The notes under the pieces are model-generated. The model was not told the DNA's origin, ran no database searches, and was given only the letters and a program-made list of their open reading frames with translations. Made by a program: the position numbers and the translations under genes. From Crocinitomicaceae bacterium (GTDB lineage: Bacteria; Bacteroidota; Bacteroidia; Flavobacteriales_D; Crocinitomicaceae), in contig JABURP010000087.1 of the NCBI GenBank assembly GCA_014762645.1, positions 1-64,000 on the forward strand: DNA of 64,000 nucleotides, given 5' to 3'. Below, piece after piece: positions 1 through 7,369 of this stretch (its first letter is position 1; each line of letters opens with the position of its first letter).

Positions 1-438
1 AGCATTAAATCCTTGAGTATCATTGAAGAAGATTTTTTAAAAAATAAGTTTCCGAAAGCTTATAAGTACTTAAAATCAAATGCTAAAATATTGTCTGAAA
101 GAGATAAAGGGGAAAAGGAATATGAAAAATGGTATGCATATGGGAGAAATCAGGCATTAACATACCATGGCTATAAATTACTTTTTCCGTATATATCAGA
201 AGCTCCATATTTTGTATTCACAGAAGACAAAGACTTTCTTTTCTATAATGGATATGCAATTATATCTAGTTCAAAAAAAGAATTACTCGTACTTCAAAAA
301 ATATTGATGTCAAAAGTATTTTGGTTCTATATCAAATACGCCAGTAAACCTTATTCAAATAATTATTATTCTCTTGCTAAAAACTACATTAAGAATTTTG
401 GAGTTTGTCAATTGACCAGGGAAGAAAAACTACACTGA
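1..438 (+). CDS. DNA methyltransferase/type IIG restriction enzyme, C-terminal fragment
   Basis: The frame is open from the left window edge, so the gene is 5'-truncated by the window. The visible 145 residues match the TaqI/Eco57I-like target-recognition end of N6-adenine methyltransferases: WYAYGRNQ near the start, then LLFPYIS, GYAIIS, LQKILMSKVFWFYIK and SLAKNYIKNFG. The frame stops at 436-438 just after LTREEK. In the -1 frame the next bases encode a typical family ending, KNRSDIDKFLVQKYKL, closing at 519-521. One missing A in the A5 run at 425-429 would explain the break, so this is a frameshifted gene or an assembly indel. The catalytic NPPY region lies outside the window. Family assignment is good; the full enzyme type is inference. 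Confidence 0.75.
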   Translation, partial: SIKSLSIIEEDFLKNKFPKAYKYLKSNAKILSERDKGEKEYEKWYAYGRNQALTYHGYKLLFPYISEAPYFVFTEDKDFLFYNGYAIISSSKKELLVLQKILMSKVFWFYIKYASKPYSNNYYSLAKNYIKNFGVCQLTREEKLH

Positions 439-582
439 GTGCGTTAAAAAATCGATCAGACATAGATAAATTTTTAGTTCAGAAATACAAACTACCAGCT
501 TCAGTACTGGATATAATTTAAACTAGTATCAATTCCTACAAACCCTTAAAATAAAGGGGGAATTTGAGTTTTTTTTAATTCA

Positions 583-999
583 ATGACGAAAAAATTAGTT
601 CTAAATACGTTCAAACAAGAAGGTTTTGATGTTTCAGAAACAGAAACGGCCAATGGAGTAGAGGAGTTGCGCGTTAAAACGCAGGACGGAAAAGTACACC
701 GCATTCTATTACAGGAATTGGATCTTCATGCAAACCGAAACATCAAAATCTTAAAAACGGATTTGGGAGAGCTGAATGATAATCGTTGGATTGCATTGGT
801 TTTGCGTTTACCAGATATGGAACCGACAATTTATTTGATACCGTCCACGGTATTTTCAGAACCTGATGATTTCGTCTTTATCGAGAACAACCAAAACCCA
901 AGACTGGCGCATTTCTCAAATTACGAGATCAAGGTATTCAGAAACGGAATGTCAAAACTGAACGAATATCGTATTGAGAATATGCTCGGTAAATTATAA
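583..999 (+). CDS. Hypothetical protein next to restriction-modification gene
   Basis: A 138-residue soluble protein that I do not recognise with certainty. It has no signal peptide or membrane segment. It begins with a short helical part (LVLNTFKQEGFDVSE), followed by strand-rich sequence with WIALVLRLP and IYLIPSTVF. That order of a charged strand, a 'WIALV' strand and an 'IYLIPS' strand recalls the core of PD-(D/E)XK-like or DUF4365-type proteins, but no convincing nuclease motif is visible. The start is an ATG 62 bp beyond the restored stop of the methyltransferase frame, on the same strand. Location suggests, but does not prove, a restriction-modification accessory. Confidence 0.6.
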   Translation: MTKKLVLNTFKQEGFDVSETETANGVEELRVKTQDGKVHRILLQELDLHANRNIKILKTDLGELNDNRWIALVLRLPDMEPTIYLIPSTVFSEPDDFVFIENNQNPRLAHFSNYEIKVFRNGMSKLNEYRIENMLGKL

Positions 1000-1050
1000 C
1001 GGTTTTCTATTTAACATAACATTTCCCTGTAGAATTGTGCGCAGGAAAAG

Positions 1051-1144
1051 CATGTGTAATTGTGTTCATTAAAGCTGAATATTAGCGTTTATTGAATTTA
1101 TAGGAGATTGTGAGTGATATTTCGTATGAACACAATTTCTCATG
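1051..1144. repeat. Imperfect inverted repeat, 19-bp arms
   Basis: Left arm 1051-1069 and right arm 1126-1144 are reverse complements at 16 of 19 positions. A perfect 12-bp core (AATTGTGTTCAT / ATGAACACAATT) is joined by a three-base mismatch to a matching CATG end. A 56-nt spacer separates the arms, so a long folded hairpin is possible. No T-run follows, which argues against a terminator. No protein-coding context explains it. Confidence 0.6.
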
Positions 1145-1453
1145 CTGTGTGTTGGCAAAAGAGAAAGAATAAAACTGTGCGTGGGAAGAATAAAACCTGT
1201 GCGCTGGCGTGTGGCTGGTTTGAGCGCAAAATTTTCTGTTATTTAAAACAGAAAGATTTTGAAGCAAATGTTGGTGTGCGGCTATTTACCTGAAAGGTGG
1301 AATGCAATGAAGACATAAGGTGTATTATAATTGCCAAAATGATACCATTGAAAAAAAGATCGCGCCGGACTGCGCGCAAATTCAATCTCATTTTATTTTG
1401 AAACAGAACGCTCTTTAGAACGGGCTATTTAGCCGCTAGGCCAAGCGCAATGA

Positions 1454-1471
1454 TCCCGGTAGCTATCGGGA
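1454..1471. repeat. 18-bp palindrome TCCCGGTAGCTATCGGGA
   Basis: The two halves pair at every position except one G:T pair. It sits in the non-coding stretch and lacks a downstream T-run on either strand. It looks like a dispersed intergenic repeat unit, but only one copy is in this window. Confidence 0.5.
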
Positions 1472-1826
1472 GGAGCGCAGACATAATACTTTATTATAAT
1501 TGCTATAAATGCTGGGCTTTGGCCTGATTATTAAATTCATCATTTTGGCTTATAATATATATTATGTTAAATAGGATATTTAACTCCTTTCCCTACTACA
1601 ATACACAACGCTCCTTTTAATACGTTCTAATTAATACCCAATCAGACGACCTAAAGCATATATGATAAGCTCTGAAAAAATTAACCACAGACCAATGCCC
1701 ATCAAAATAATCGATACAATGGCCACCAATAAGCAACCCATACTTCCTTTTTCAAAGTTCACAAAAGAAAGATACTAAATCGTCAAGATAAATTTTCGTG
1801 TACAGCAAAAATGTGTACTTCGCTAT

Positions 1827-2375
1827 TTATACCAATTCGTTATCCAAATACATGTTTTCAAAATGCTTGTCGTACCAAACATTTTTTGTAACAGATTCAC
1901 CTGTTTCTTTATTGTACACATTTAGTTGCTTTACTTCAGGTGAAAAAATAACCAGACTTACCGTTCTGGCACCGTACGTATTGGTATACCGGTGAATATT
2001 TACATCCCGCATGTAGGAGAAATCATTCTTTCCCAGACTCAGGGAGCTTACTTTGATCAGTTCTCTGCCGTCTTTTGAACGGATATAACGTTCCTCTTTC
2101 AATTGGCCTGAAATTGGATGGATCCACGCTTCCTCTGCATCAAAATCGTGTATTTCAGATGCTTGTCCTCTTTCCCAACAGACCAGTAAGACTTCATACT
2201 TATCTGTTTTGGCAATTCTGTTACGGGTGTATTGGTTATCATTCCAGGAATAATAATTTTCAAATTCTTCAGCAGGAATGTCAGTGTGTTTCATAATCTC
2301 AATGACGCAAAAGTCACCGGAGCACATTTCAAGAGCGCGTATTAGCTGCTCTACAGTTTTTATTGGGGCGTTCAT
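1827..2375 (-). CDS. Cysteine dioxygenase-like cupin with degenerate active site
   Basis: The 182 residues follow the cysteine dioxygenase type I fold: YTRNRIA (matching the substrate-binding Arg60 region of mammalian CDO), then LLVCWERGQASEIHDF, GQLKEERY, NIHRYTN and SLVIFSP. In canonical CDO the iron is held by HxH plus a later His. Here the first His (IHD) and the third (NIHR) remain, but the second His of HDH is Phe. The Ser-His-Tyr set near SLHLYSP reads S-V-F, and the Cys93 position is Ala. Fold assignment is strong. Cysteine oxidation to cysteine sulfinate is doubtful. The 5' end of the gene is duplicated as a remnant at 3388-3478. Confidence 0.75.
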   Translation of the reverse strand: MNAPIKTVEQLIRALEMCSGDFCVIEIMKHTDIPAEEFENYYSWNDNQYTRNRIAKTDKYEVLLVCWERGQASEIHDFDAEEAWIHPISGQLKEERYIRSKDGRELIKVSSLSLGKNDFSYMRDVNIHRYTNTYGARTVSLVIFSPEVKQLNVYNKETGESVTKNVWYDKHFENMYLDNELV

Positions 2376-2513
2376 AATTCAGAATTTAAGGTTATACTTA
2401 CTTTACCGACCACCTCTACCCTTACTCATTTACATAAACTTATGCTATTATAAGTACATTCCGAATTACAAATGTTAACTCGTAACATGATAAATATCAG
2501 ACATATAGAACTC

Positions 2514-2690
2514 CTATCCTTCCCTGCTCCAGTCCCTTTCTATGTTCCAGGCTTCATCCCGGTTAGAAAATTCGGTGGGATCAAACTCATCTTTTAGAAA
2601 TTCCATTTCCTGAATGTCTTCTTCAGGTAAGTTTATCTCCTTTCCGTCCTCTGTTGTTTCCAGGCCCCATAGTTTGTAAGTATCTTCTTT
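2514..2690 (-). pseudogene. Truncated copy of the 3485-3796 gene
   Basis: The minus strand encodes about 58 residues (EDTYKLWGLETTEDGKE ... NIERDWSREG, stop at 2514-2516) nearly identical to the C-terminal half of the protein at 3485-3796. DNA identity over roughly 175 bp is about 90 percent by eye. The N-terminal half is missing: upstream sequence changes at about 2695, close to the end of the lipoprotein gene. No start codon fits, so it is read as a remnant of a tandem duplication. Confidence 0.8.
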
Positions 2691-2722
2691 ATAAGTTTGG
2701 GTTTTAAAAAAATTGAAATTAA

Positions 2723-3280
2723 CTAATACAGTATGTCAAACCTTCCATCAGTAATTTGCATTAGTGTATCAGAGGTACAGGCACTATTTTTTAGTATCAA
2801 ACCAAATGTACCGGATATGATGTTTTCTTCGGTATCTAAAAATGAAATATTCACAGTGCCGGGATTATCAGGATCGTGGTAGTAATTACATTTTTGACCT
2901 GAAAAATCAATGTATCCATGTTGTTCAGTTCCCGTGATATCTACAAAATAACTGCCTATTCCGTTTAGAATATAGGCATACAAATAGATTGACTCTAAAT
3001 TGTCATCCGGATCCTCATAAGTTCCTTGAACACTTAACCATTTAGTGTCTTCATTAAAGTTGCCATCTACAGCGATAGGTCCTCCTACAGTAAAATCTAC
3101 ATCTGCAACAAAGGGTTGACCATCTATGTAGCAACCAAAAATATTTTTTCCTTCTGTTGTGGCACATGGTAATTGCCCGTCCCAACAAGTATTGTCAACA
3201 GGCGGATCTTCCTTACAGCTAGGAACAATGCAAATCAAAAGGATTAACATCAAAGTTTTGGGCGCTTTTCCGTAATTCAT
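2723..3280 (-). CDS. Secreted lipoprotein of the DUF6252 type
   Basis: A 185-residue protein with a lipoprotein signal peptide (hydrophobic LMLILLICIVPS followed by Cys), so probably anchored in the outer membrane. The mature part is strand-rich and includes GYIDFSG, NYYHDPDNPGTVNISFLD, ISGTFG and a final TDGRFDILY. The 'SGTF ... DGRFD' ending is typical of DUF6252 lipoproteins of Bacteroidota. The gene lies between the two copies of a duplicated segment, as if inserted between them or carried along with the duplication. Function unknown. Confidence 0.75.
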   Translation of the reverse strand: MNYGKAPKTLMLILLICIVPSCKEDPPVDNTCWDGQLPCATTEGKNIFGCYIDGQPFVADVDFTVGGPIAVDGNFNEDTKWLSVQGTYEDPDDNLESIYLYAYILNGIGSYFVDITGTEQHGYIDFSGQKCNYYHDPDNPGTVNISFLDTEENIISGTFGLILKNSACTSDTLMQITDGRFDILY

Positions 3281-3387
3281 TTTTACTTAGAATTAAAGGA
3301 ACCTTAAGTTAAGTATTGTTTTTCAGGTATCAAAACAATTAATCACCTCGTACTTTTCTAAGCAATTCACTATACACCCGTTTGGTT

Positions 3388-3478
3388 TCAATCTTCAGCG
3401 GGAATGCCAGTATGTTTCAATATCTCAGTGACACAGAAGTCACCGGAGTACATTTCAAGAGCGCGTATAAGTTGTTTA
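3388..3478 (-). pseudogene. Remnant of the 5' end of the cysteine-dioxygenase-like gene
   Basis: The minus strand reads QLIRALEMYSGDFCVTEILKHTGIPAED and then a stop at 3388-3390, which corresponds to residues 10-37 of the intact gene at 1827-2375. It lacks a start codon and everything after residue 37. It follows the stop of the 3485-3796 gene by about 10 bp. It matches the second half of a duplicated two-gene unit. Confidence 0.8.
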
Positions 3479-3484
3479 AACAGA

Positions 3485-3796
3485 TTATCCTTCCCCGCTC
3501 CAGTCTCGTTCTATGTTCCAGGCTTCATCCCAGTTAGAAAATTCGGTGGGATCAAACTCATCTTTTAGAAATTCCATTTCCTGAATGTTTTCTTCTGGTA
3601 AGTTTATCTCTTTTCCGTCCTCGGTTGTTTCCAGGTCCCATAGTTTATAGGTGTCCTCCTCCTCTTTGCTATCCGTATTTTTACGATTGATATCCAACGG
3701 TGCACAGAGTCTCACCTGATTACCTGAATTATTGGCTGAGAAAAGAATTCTTACCTTTTTTCGGTCGCGTATGGCTTTGATAAATTGCTCTTTCAT
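3485..3796 (-). CDS. Small hypothetical protein, possibly WYL-like
   Basis: A 103-residue protein. Its first half, with AIRDRKKVRILFS, VRLCAPLDI and later YKLWDLE, follows the order of a WYL ligand-sensing domain (a basic helix, a short strand, R..P, then a Tyr/Trp-rich strand). The second half is acidic and ends NWDEAWNIERDWSGEG. No helix-turn-helix is attached. A truncated second copy lies at 2514-2690. The pairing of this gene with the dioxygenase-like gene in both copies suggests the two formed an ancestral unit. The WYL reading is tentative. Confidence 0.6.
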   Translation of the reverse strand: MKEQFIKAIRDRKKVRILFSANNSGNQVRLCAPLDINRKNTDSKEEEDTYKLWDLETTEDGKEINLPEENIQEMEFLKDEFDPTEFSNWDEAWNIERDWSGEG

Positions 3797-3895
3797 AACT
3801 CAAATATTTATCCTTACGAATCTCTTTTATTTTACCAGAACAATGAATGACATCTGTCAACCCGCCCTATGACCTTTGTAGACAGCATCTTCTGT

Positions 3896-4609
3896 TCACA
3901 CATACATTTTACTGATCTTTTCAAGTCCGCCCCGATCTTCAATGTGAATAGCCCAACCGTGGGTACTTACGAGGTTTTCGTCGCGCAATTCACTCATGAT
4001 GCGGTTAACCGTTTCTTTAGCAGTTCCTATATAACAGGCCAGGTCGTAACGGGAAAGATAAATGTCTTTTTTTCCTGATCTGGCCGGGTCAAATTTAGTT
4101 TCCAACTCAAGCAAGGCATCTGCCAGTCTTACTTTTACCGGTTTATAGGCCAGATCAGCCATTTTCTCTTCAGCCAGTTTAAGCTCTGCCGAAACAAGTC
4201 GGAGTAACTCTTCAAATAGCTCTGGAGATCCGTGTACGATATTCCAGAATTCCCATCTGGGTACGAAGGAAATTCGGGTATCTTCTAATGCTTCAGCTGT
4301 AGCGCCGTAAGCACTATCTGCCGCAAGATCTACCAAACCGAATGGCTCACCGTTGGAAGCTATCCGCAGGATCTGCTCTTTTCCGTCAATACTTGTTTTG
4401 GTAATTTTTACTTTTCCTTCCAGGATAATATACACGCCTAAGGGAGTTCCGTGCTCGGCATAGATGACTTGTCGCTTTTTATATTGCACAATATCCGCCT
4501 TGCTTTCGAGCTTTTGGCTGAATTCAACTGTGTTGCTAATTGGTTCTGTTTGGATCATGGTATGACTTTTTAGGGGTTCAACAAAGTCTGCGTTTTGCAG
4601 TGATACCAA
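3896..4609 (-). CDS. Crp/Fnr-family transcriptional regulator
   Basis: The 237 residues contain a cyclic-nucleotide-binding-type beta-roll (about residues 25-145: VQYKKRQVIYAEHGTPLGVYIILEGKVKI, GEPFGLVDLA) and a C-terminal winged helix (about 165-230). The recognition helix is in YDLACYIGTAKETVNRIMSELRDE. The Fnr-type N-terminal Cys cluster is absent, so an oxygen-sensing iron-sulfur cluster is unlikely. The effector is not evident. A second Met at residue 18 (4558) could be the true start, since the preceding residues are not conserved in type. It stands alone between the duplicated region and hsp20. Confidence 0.88.
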   Translation of the reverse strand: MVSLQNADFVEPLKSHTMIQTEPISNTVEFSQKLESKADIVQYKKRQVIYAEHGTPLGVYIILEGKVKITKTSIDGKEQILRIASNGEPFGLVDLAADSAYGATAEALEDTRISFVPRWEFWNIVHGSPELFEELLRLVSAELKLAEEKMADLAYKPVKVRLADALLELETKFDPARSGKKDIYLSRYDLACYIGTAKETVNRIMSELRDENLVSTHGWAIHIEDRGGLEKISKMYV

Positions 4610-4912
4610 TCAAGCTTGTTATGGAGTCTTAAAATTGGTTTCTATTTATGTATCTGGCTTTTTCATGATAAATGTTTTTATACTTAAATAGTGTTTTATC
4701 ACCACTATAAGTTAAGGCTATTATTAACTCGAATAAAGTGGTAATGGGTAAAACTGGCTGATTATTTGGTGAATAAGGCTTTTTTTGGGGTCAGTTGAGA
4801 AGCAGGGCCAATACTGTTGCTTTTATAACAAAACAGGCAGAAGATCAACATCTTCCGCCTGACTTTAATTGAGAATTACCGCAGTAACTCCCCCTCTTCT
4901 ATTTGTAAACGA
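4610..4912. other. Intergenic region, Crp/Fnr gene and hsp20
   Basis: About 300 bp. It holds the upstream region of the Crp/Fnr gene and the terminator of hsp20 at its right end. An imperfect inverted repeat (ATCACCACT near 4697 and AGTGGTAAT near 4737) is the only other structure I see. No small gene is apparent. Confidence 0.5.
4830..4861 (-). terminator. Rho-independent terminator of hsp20
   Basis: A 12-bp stem with one mismatch (4834-4845 with 4850-4861) and a 4-nt loop, followed on the minus strand by TTTTGTT. It lies 50 bp beyond the hsp20 stop. Confidence 0.75.
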
Positions 4913-5380
4913 TTACTCTATTGTAATTTCCCTGATGTCTTTTTCAGGTATTGCGATCTTAGGTAAATGCACGCGCAGAATTCCGTTCTTATAATCTGCT
5001 TTTACTTTCTCCGCGTCCACTGTTTCCGGTAAATTGAAAGATCGGTTAAAACTTCGGTAATCGTACTCCCTTCGCGTATATTCTTTTTCTTCTTCTTCGT
5101 TTACCGTCTCTTTTTCTACGGTGATCTCAAGCATGTTGTTGACAATATCCACATGGAAATCTTCTTTCTCCATGCCAGGAGCTGCAATTTCAACCGTATA
5201 TTCCTCTTTTGTTTCACGGATGTTTGTTGCAGGGATTCTGGTGGATGCTTCATTCCACATTTTTAGAGGCTGTGTAAACAAAGATTCTTCCACAAAGGGA
5301 TTAGCTTCAAAAAGGTCTAGCAGATTTGATCTTATGCTCGGAATTTTAGACCCATTCGCTCTTTTCTTTAGTAACGTCAT
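4913..5380 (-). CDS. Small heat shock protein, Hsp20/alpha-crystallin family
   Basis: A 155-residue ATP-independent chaperone that holds unfolding proteins. The alpha-crystallin domain spans about residues 50-145: PATNIRETKEEYTVEIAAPGMEKEDFHVDI, a Glu-rich insertion (EKETVNEEEEKEY), FNRSFNLPETVDAEKVKADYKNGILRVHLPK. GILRVHLPK matches the family signature GxLxxxLPK. The C-terminal tail carries IREITIE, in the place of the usual IxI/V oligomerisation motif. Length is normal. It has its own terminator, so it is probably monocistronic. Confidence 0.93.
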   Translation of the reverse strand: MTLLKKRANGSKIPSIRSNLLDLFEANPFVEESLFTQPLKMWNEASTRIPATNIRETKEEYTVEIAAPGMEKEDFHVDIVNNMLEITVEKETVNEEEEKEYTRREYDYRSFNRSFNLPETVDAEKVKADYKNGILRVHLPKIAIPEKDIREITIE

Positions 5381-5641
5381 AATCTCAAATTTTTAAGGTT
5401 AGTCCGCAATGACCTTCATTGCTTTTCATGTATAAAAATAGAAGAGCTAAAAGTCTAAAGCAATGACTTAGGTTACTGAAAATAGTGATCCTCGTTACTG
5501 TTTTTGAAATGAGATTTGGTGTGCAGTAGTATTGATTGAACCCGCAAGAGATCAACACAATAACGTTGGTTGATTAAATTGAATATTTCGTAGATTTCTG
5601 AAGTGAGATCGTAAAGAAATAAGTATATTCATTTTTCAGAG

Positions 5642-6034
5642 ATGGTTGCCATCAGAGAAAATACAGAAAACAGGATAATTACGGATAAATTTGAAGGTTA
5701 TTGGTTCGATAAAGACACCCTTTATTTAAGGTATTATGAGGGCGTAGATATCACCTTAGCAGATGTGGAGGTTTCTATTCAATTTCAGAAAAAACAAGGC
5801 CTAAACACAGATCATTGTCGTATAATACATGCGGAGAAATATGTAACCATTTCGAAAGAAGCCCGTGAATATGTTCAGGATAATGCGCCAACGGTGAAAG
5901 CAGATGCTTATGTGGTTCCTTCCCTTCCGTTGAAGATTATTTTCAATTTATATTCAAAATTGCGCAAGAACACTAATCCCATTAAGGCTTTTGATTATCT
6001 GGAAGACGCGCTGTCCTGGTTGAAGAAAATGTAA
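5642..6034 (+). CDS. STAS-like protein, paralogue 1
   Basis: A 130-residue protein with an alternating strand/helix pattern and a terminal helix of the form KAFDYLEDALSWLKKM. The pattern matches the small STAS/SpoIIAA-like proteins common in Bacteroidota. Two further members in this window (44455-44838 and 48759-49130) share length, layout and the ending 'F...ExAxxWL'. No conserved phosphorylatable Ser is obvious. A role in a partner-switching or signalling pathway is only inferred. The upstream region contains one AACGTTGGT word at 5562-5570 without the spacing seen at the LytTR promoters. Confidence 0.65.
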   Translation: MVAIRENTENRIITDKFEGYWFDKDTLYLRYYEGVDITLADVEVSIQFQKKQGLNTDHCRIIHAEKYVTISKEAREYVQDNAPTVKADAYVVPSLPLKIIFNLYSKLRKNTNPIKAFDYLEDALSWLKKM

Positions 6035-6056
6035 AAGGGAGCCTCATAACGGAGTA

Positions 6057-6064
6057 TAACTTTG
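6057..6064 (+). promoter_or_regulatory. -7 promoter element TAACTTTG
   Basis: A perfect match to the Bacteroidota -7 consensus TAnnTTTG. It overlaps the first possible start codon (TTG, 6062-6064) of the pseudouridine synthase, which would then lie upstream of the transcript. No convincing -33 TTTG was found. Confidence 0.4.
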
Positions 6065-6781
6065 TCCGAAACCCTAGATAAATATGAGCTTTTGTACGAG
6101 GATAGCGAACTGATCCTGGTGAATAAACCCAGTAATTTATTGGTGCATCACTCGCATTACGCAAGAAATATCAGAGAAGAGAGTCTTGTTCAGCTACTGC
6201 GTCAACGGGGAGATATATACCCGGTTCACCGCCTGGACAGAAAAACCTCCGGCATTATGGTGTTTGCAAGGAATCAGTCTTCCGCTAAGTTCTTGCAGGA
6301 TCAATTTGAGCGCAATGAAATAACAAAGACGTACTTTGCATTGGTAAGAGGATATGTTGAAGCACAGGGAAGTGTTGATACACCTGTTAAAAATGAAGAT
6401 ACCGGAAAGTACCGGGAAGCACTAACGCACTACGAATCCATAGCACAGGTTGAGGCTGATTTTCCTGTAGCGCCCTACCCTAGTGCCAGATATAGCTTGT
6501 TGCGTTTAACTCCAAAAACCGGAAGAATGCATCAGTTGCGTAAACACATGAATAAGATTGCACATCCAATTATAGGTGATACGAAATATGGAAACAGGCA
6601 TCACAATCACACGTTTAAAGACAGATTTGGACATTCCAGGCTATATCTTCACGCACATAAATTGAGTTTTACGCACCCTGAAAGTGGACAGAAGCTAACA
6701 TTTAAAGCGGGTTTCCCGAAATTTTGGAAGGAAGACCTGACGGTACTTGGGTTTCAAGAAATAAACCTAGATGATTTATAA
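6062..6781 (+). CDS. RluA-family RNA pseudouridine synthase, TruC-like
   Basis: Converts a uridine in structured RNA to pseudouridine. Visible motifs: LILVNKPSNLLVHHS at the start, then VHRLDRKTSGIMVFA carrying the catalytic Asp, followed by KTYFALVRG and MHQLRKHMNKIAHPIIGD. The 239-residue length and lack of an S4 domain fit the TruC (tRNA position 65) branch. The first in-frame start is a TTG that lies inside a -7 promoter element. A second TTG at 6092 would begin the protein at YEDSELILVNKP, close to where the family normally starts. It converges with the GNAT gene, overlapping by 6 bp. The substrate is inferred. Confidence 0.85.
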   Translation: MSETLDKYELLYEDSELILVNKPSNLLVHHSHYARNIREESLVQLLRQRGDIYPVHRLDRKTSGIMVFARNQSSAKFLQDQFERNEITKTYFALVRGYVEAQGSVDTPVKNEDTGKYREALTHYESIAQVEADFPVAPYPSARYSLLRLTPKTGRMHQLRKHMNKIAHPIIGDTKYGNRHHNHTFKDRFGHSRLYLHAHKLSFTHPESGQKLTFKAGFPKFWKEDLTVLGFQEINLDDL

Positions 6782-7303
6782 CTTCTTGAGGTAACAATCA
6801 AAAACTGAAGGCGTTTTAAGTAGATCTATCTTTTCAGGATACAGGTCTTCAAGGGATATTTCTTTGACGAGTTCATACCCCATACGTTTGTACCATTGCG
6901 AAATGACTTCTTTTGCTTCTACCTTTTCTTTGATCGGCCTTAACACTTCAATATGAATGAAATCACCGCCTTTGGATTTAATAATTTGCTCTACCTCCTC
7001 TACCAGTTTGCGCCCAATTCCTTTTCCTTTCTCGTTGAAATCAGCCGCTAACAAACTGAATGACCAGGTATTGTCCTTTAAGTGATAGTATCTAATTCCA
7101 CCCACTATTTTACCTCCAAGAAGTGCTATAATCACTTCGTCCCGGTCAATACATTTCAGGAATTCCTTGCGTTCCATGCGCACATAGCCTTCACCCCACA
7201 TTACTTTTTCAGTTTCTTCGTACGCATGGGTAATGATCTGATACAAGCGTTCAAACTGCTCGTCTGTCAAACGGAATTGGTTGGCTGAGAAAAGGGATAG
7301 CAT
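6776..7303 (-). CDS. GNAT-family N-acetyltransferase
   Basis: A 175-residue acetyltransferase. Acetyl-CoA-binding motif A is visible as SLLAADFNEKGKGIGRKLVEEVEQ, followed by HIEVLRPIKEKVEAKEVISQWYKRMGYELV, the usual C-terminal part of the fold. The start is set at ATG 7303. The longer frame beginning at 7330 would have to use a codon inside the terminator of the upstream TPR gene (7306-7344). Substrate unknown. Confidence 0.8.
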   Translation of the reverse strand: MLSLFSANQFRLTDEQFERLYQIITHAYEETEKVMWGEGYVRMERKEFLKCIDRDEVIIALLGGKIVGGIRYYHLKDNTWSFSLLAADFNEKGKGIGRKLVEEVEQIIKSKGGDFIHIEVLRPIKEKVEAKEVISQWYKRMGYELVKEISLEDLYPEKIDLLKTPSVFDCYLKKL

Positions 7304-7305
7304 AT

Positions 7306-7344
7306 AAAAAAAACAAATCCTGACACCCATGAAGGGCGCCAGGA
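7306..7344 (-). terminator. Rho-independent terminator of the TPR gene
   Basis: An 11-bp stem (7318-7328 with 7334-7344). Two apparent mismatches are G:U pairs in the minus-strand RNA. A T-rich tract (7306-7317) follows. It fixes the start of the next gene downstream. Confidence 0.8.
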
Positions 7345-7369
7345 ATTTTATAATGATTATCGATTACAA

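Larger units (their letters stand above)
1000..1826. other. Long non-coding stretch with inverted and direct repeats
   Basis: About 830 bp without a credible gene. It holds an imperfect 19-bp inverted repeat (1051-1069 and 1126-1144), several scattered TGTGCG words near 1037, 1176 and 1199, a near-perfect palindrome at 1454-1471, and an imperfect direct repeat (AGACATA followed by TATTATAATTGC) at about 1311-1334 and 1479-1504. Composition and repeats differ from the coding surroundings. This resembles an accessory or recombination-prone spacer beside a restriction locus; that reading is inference. Confidence 0.5.

Noticed and set aside
421-435. Programmed -1 frameshift at the methyltransferase end
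   Set aside because: The sequence G-AAA-AAC has only five A and is not a canonical slippery heptamer in the zero frame.
24-999. Toxin-antitoxin pair for the two left-edge genes
   Set aside because: The first gene is clearly a methyltransferase end, and the second has no toxin or antitoxin motif.
1000-1826. Integron attC site or CRISPR array in the non-coding spacer
   Set aside because: No paired attC core sites of the right form, and no regular repeat-spacer pattern.
5562-5570. AACGTTGGT, a LytTR-like half-site before the STAS-like gene at 5642
   Set aside because: No second half-site 21 bp away and no -7 box at 33 or 54 bp; one such word is expected by chance in a window of this size.
7304-7330. 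ATG start of the GNAT gene at 7330
   Set aside because: It lies in the terminator of the upstream gene; ATG 7303 begins the conserved fold.
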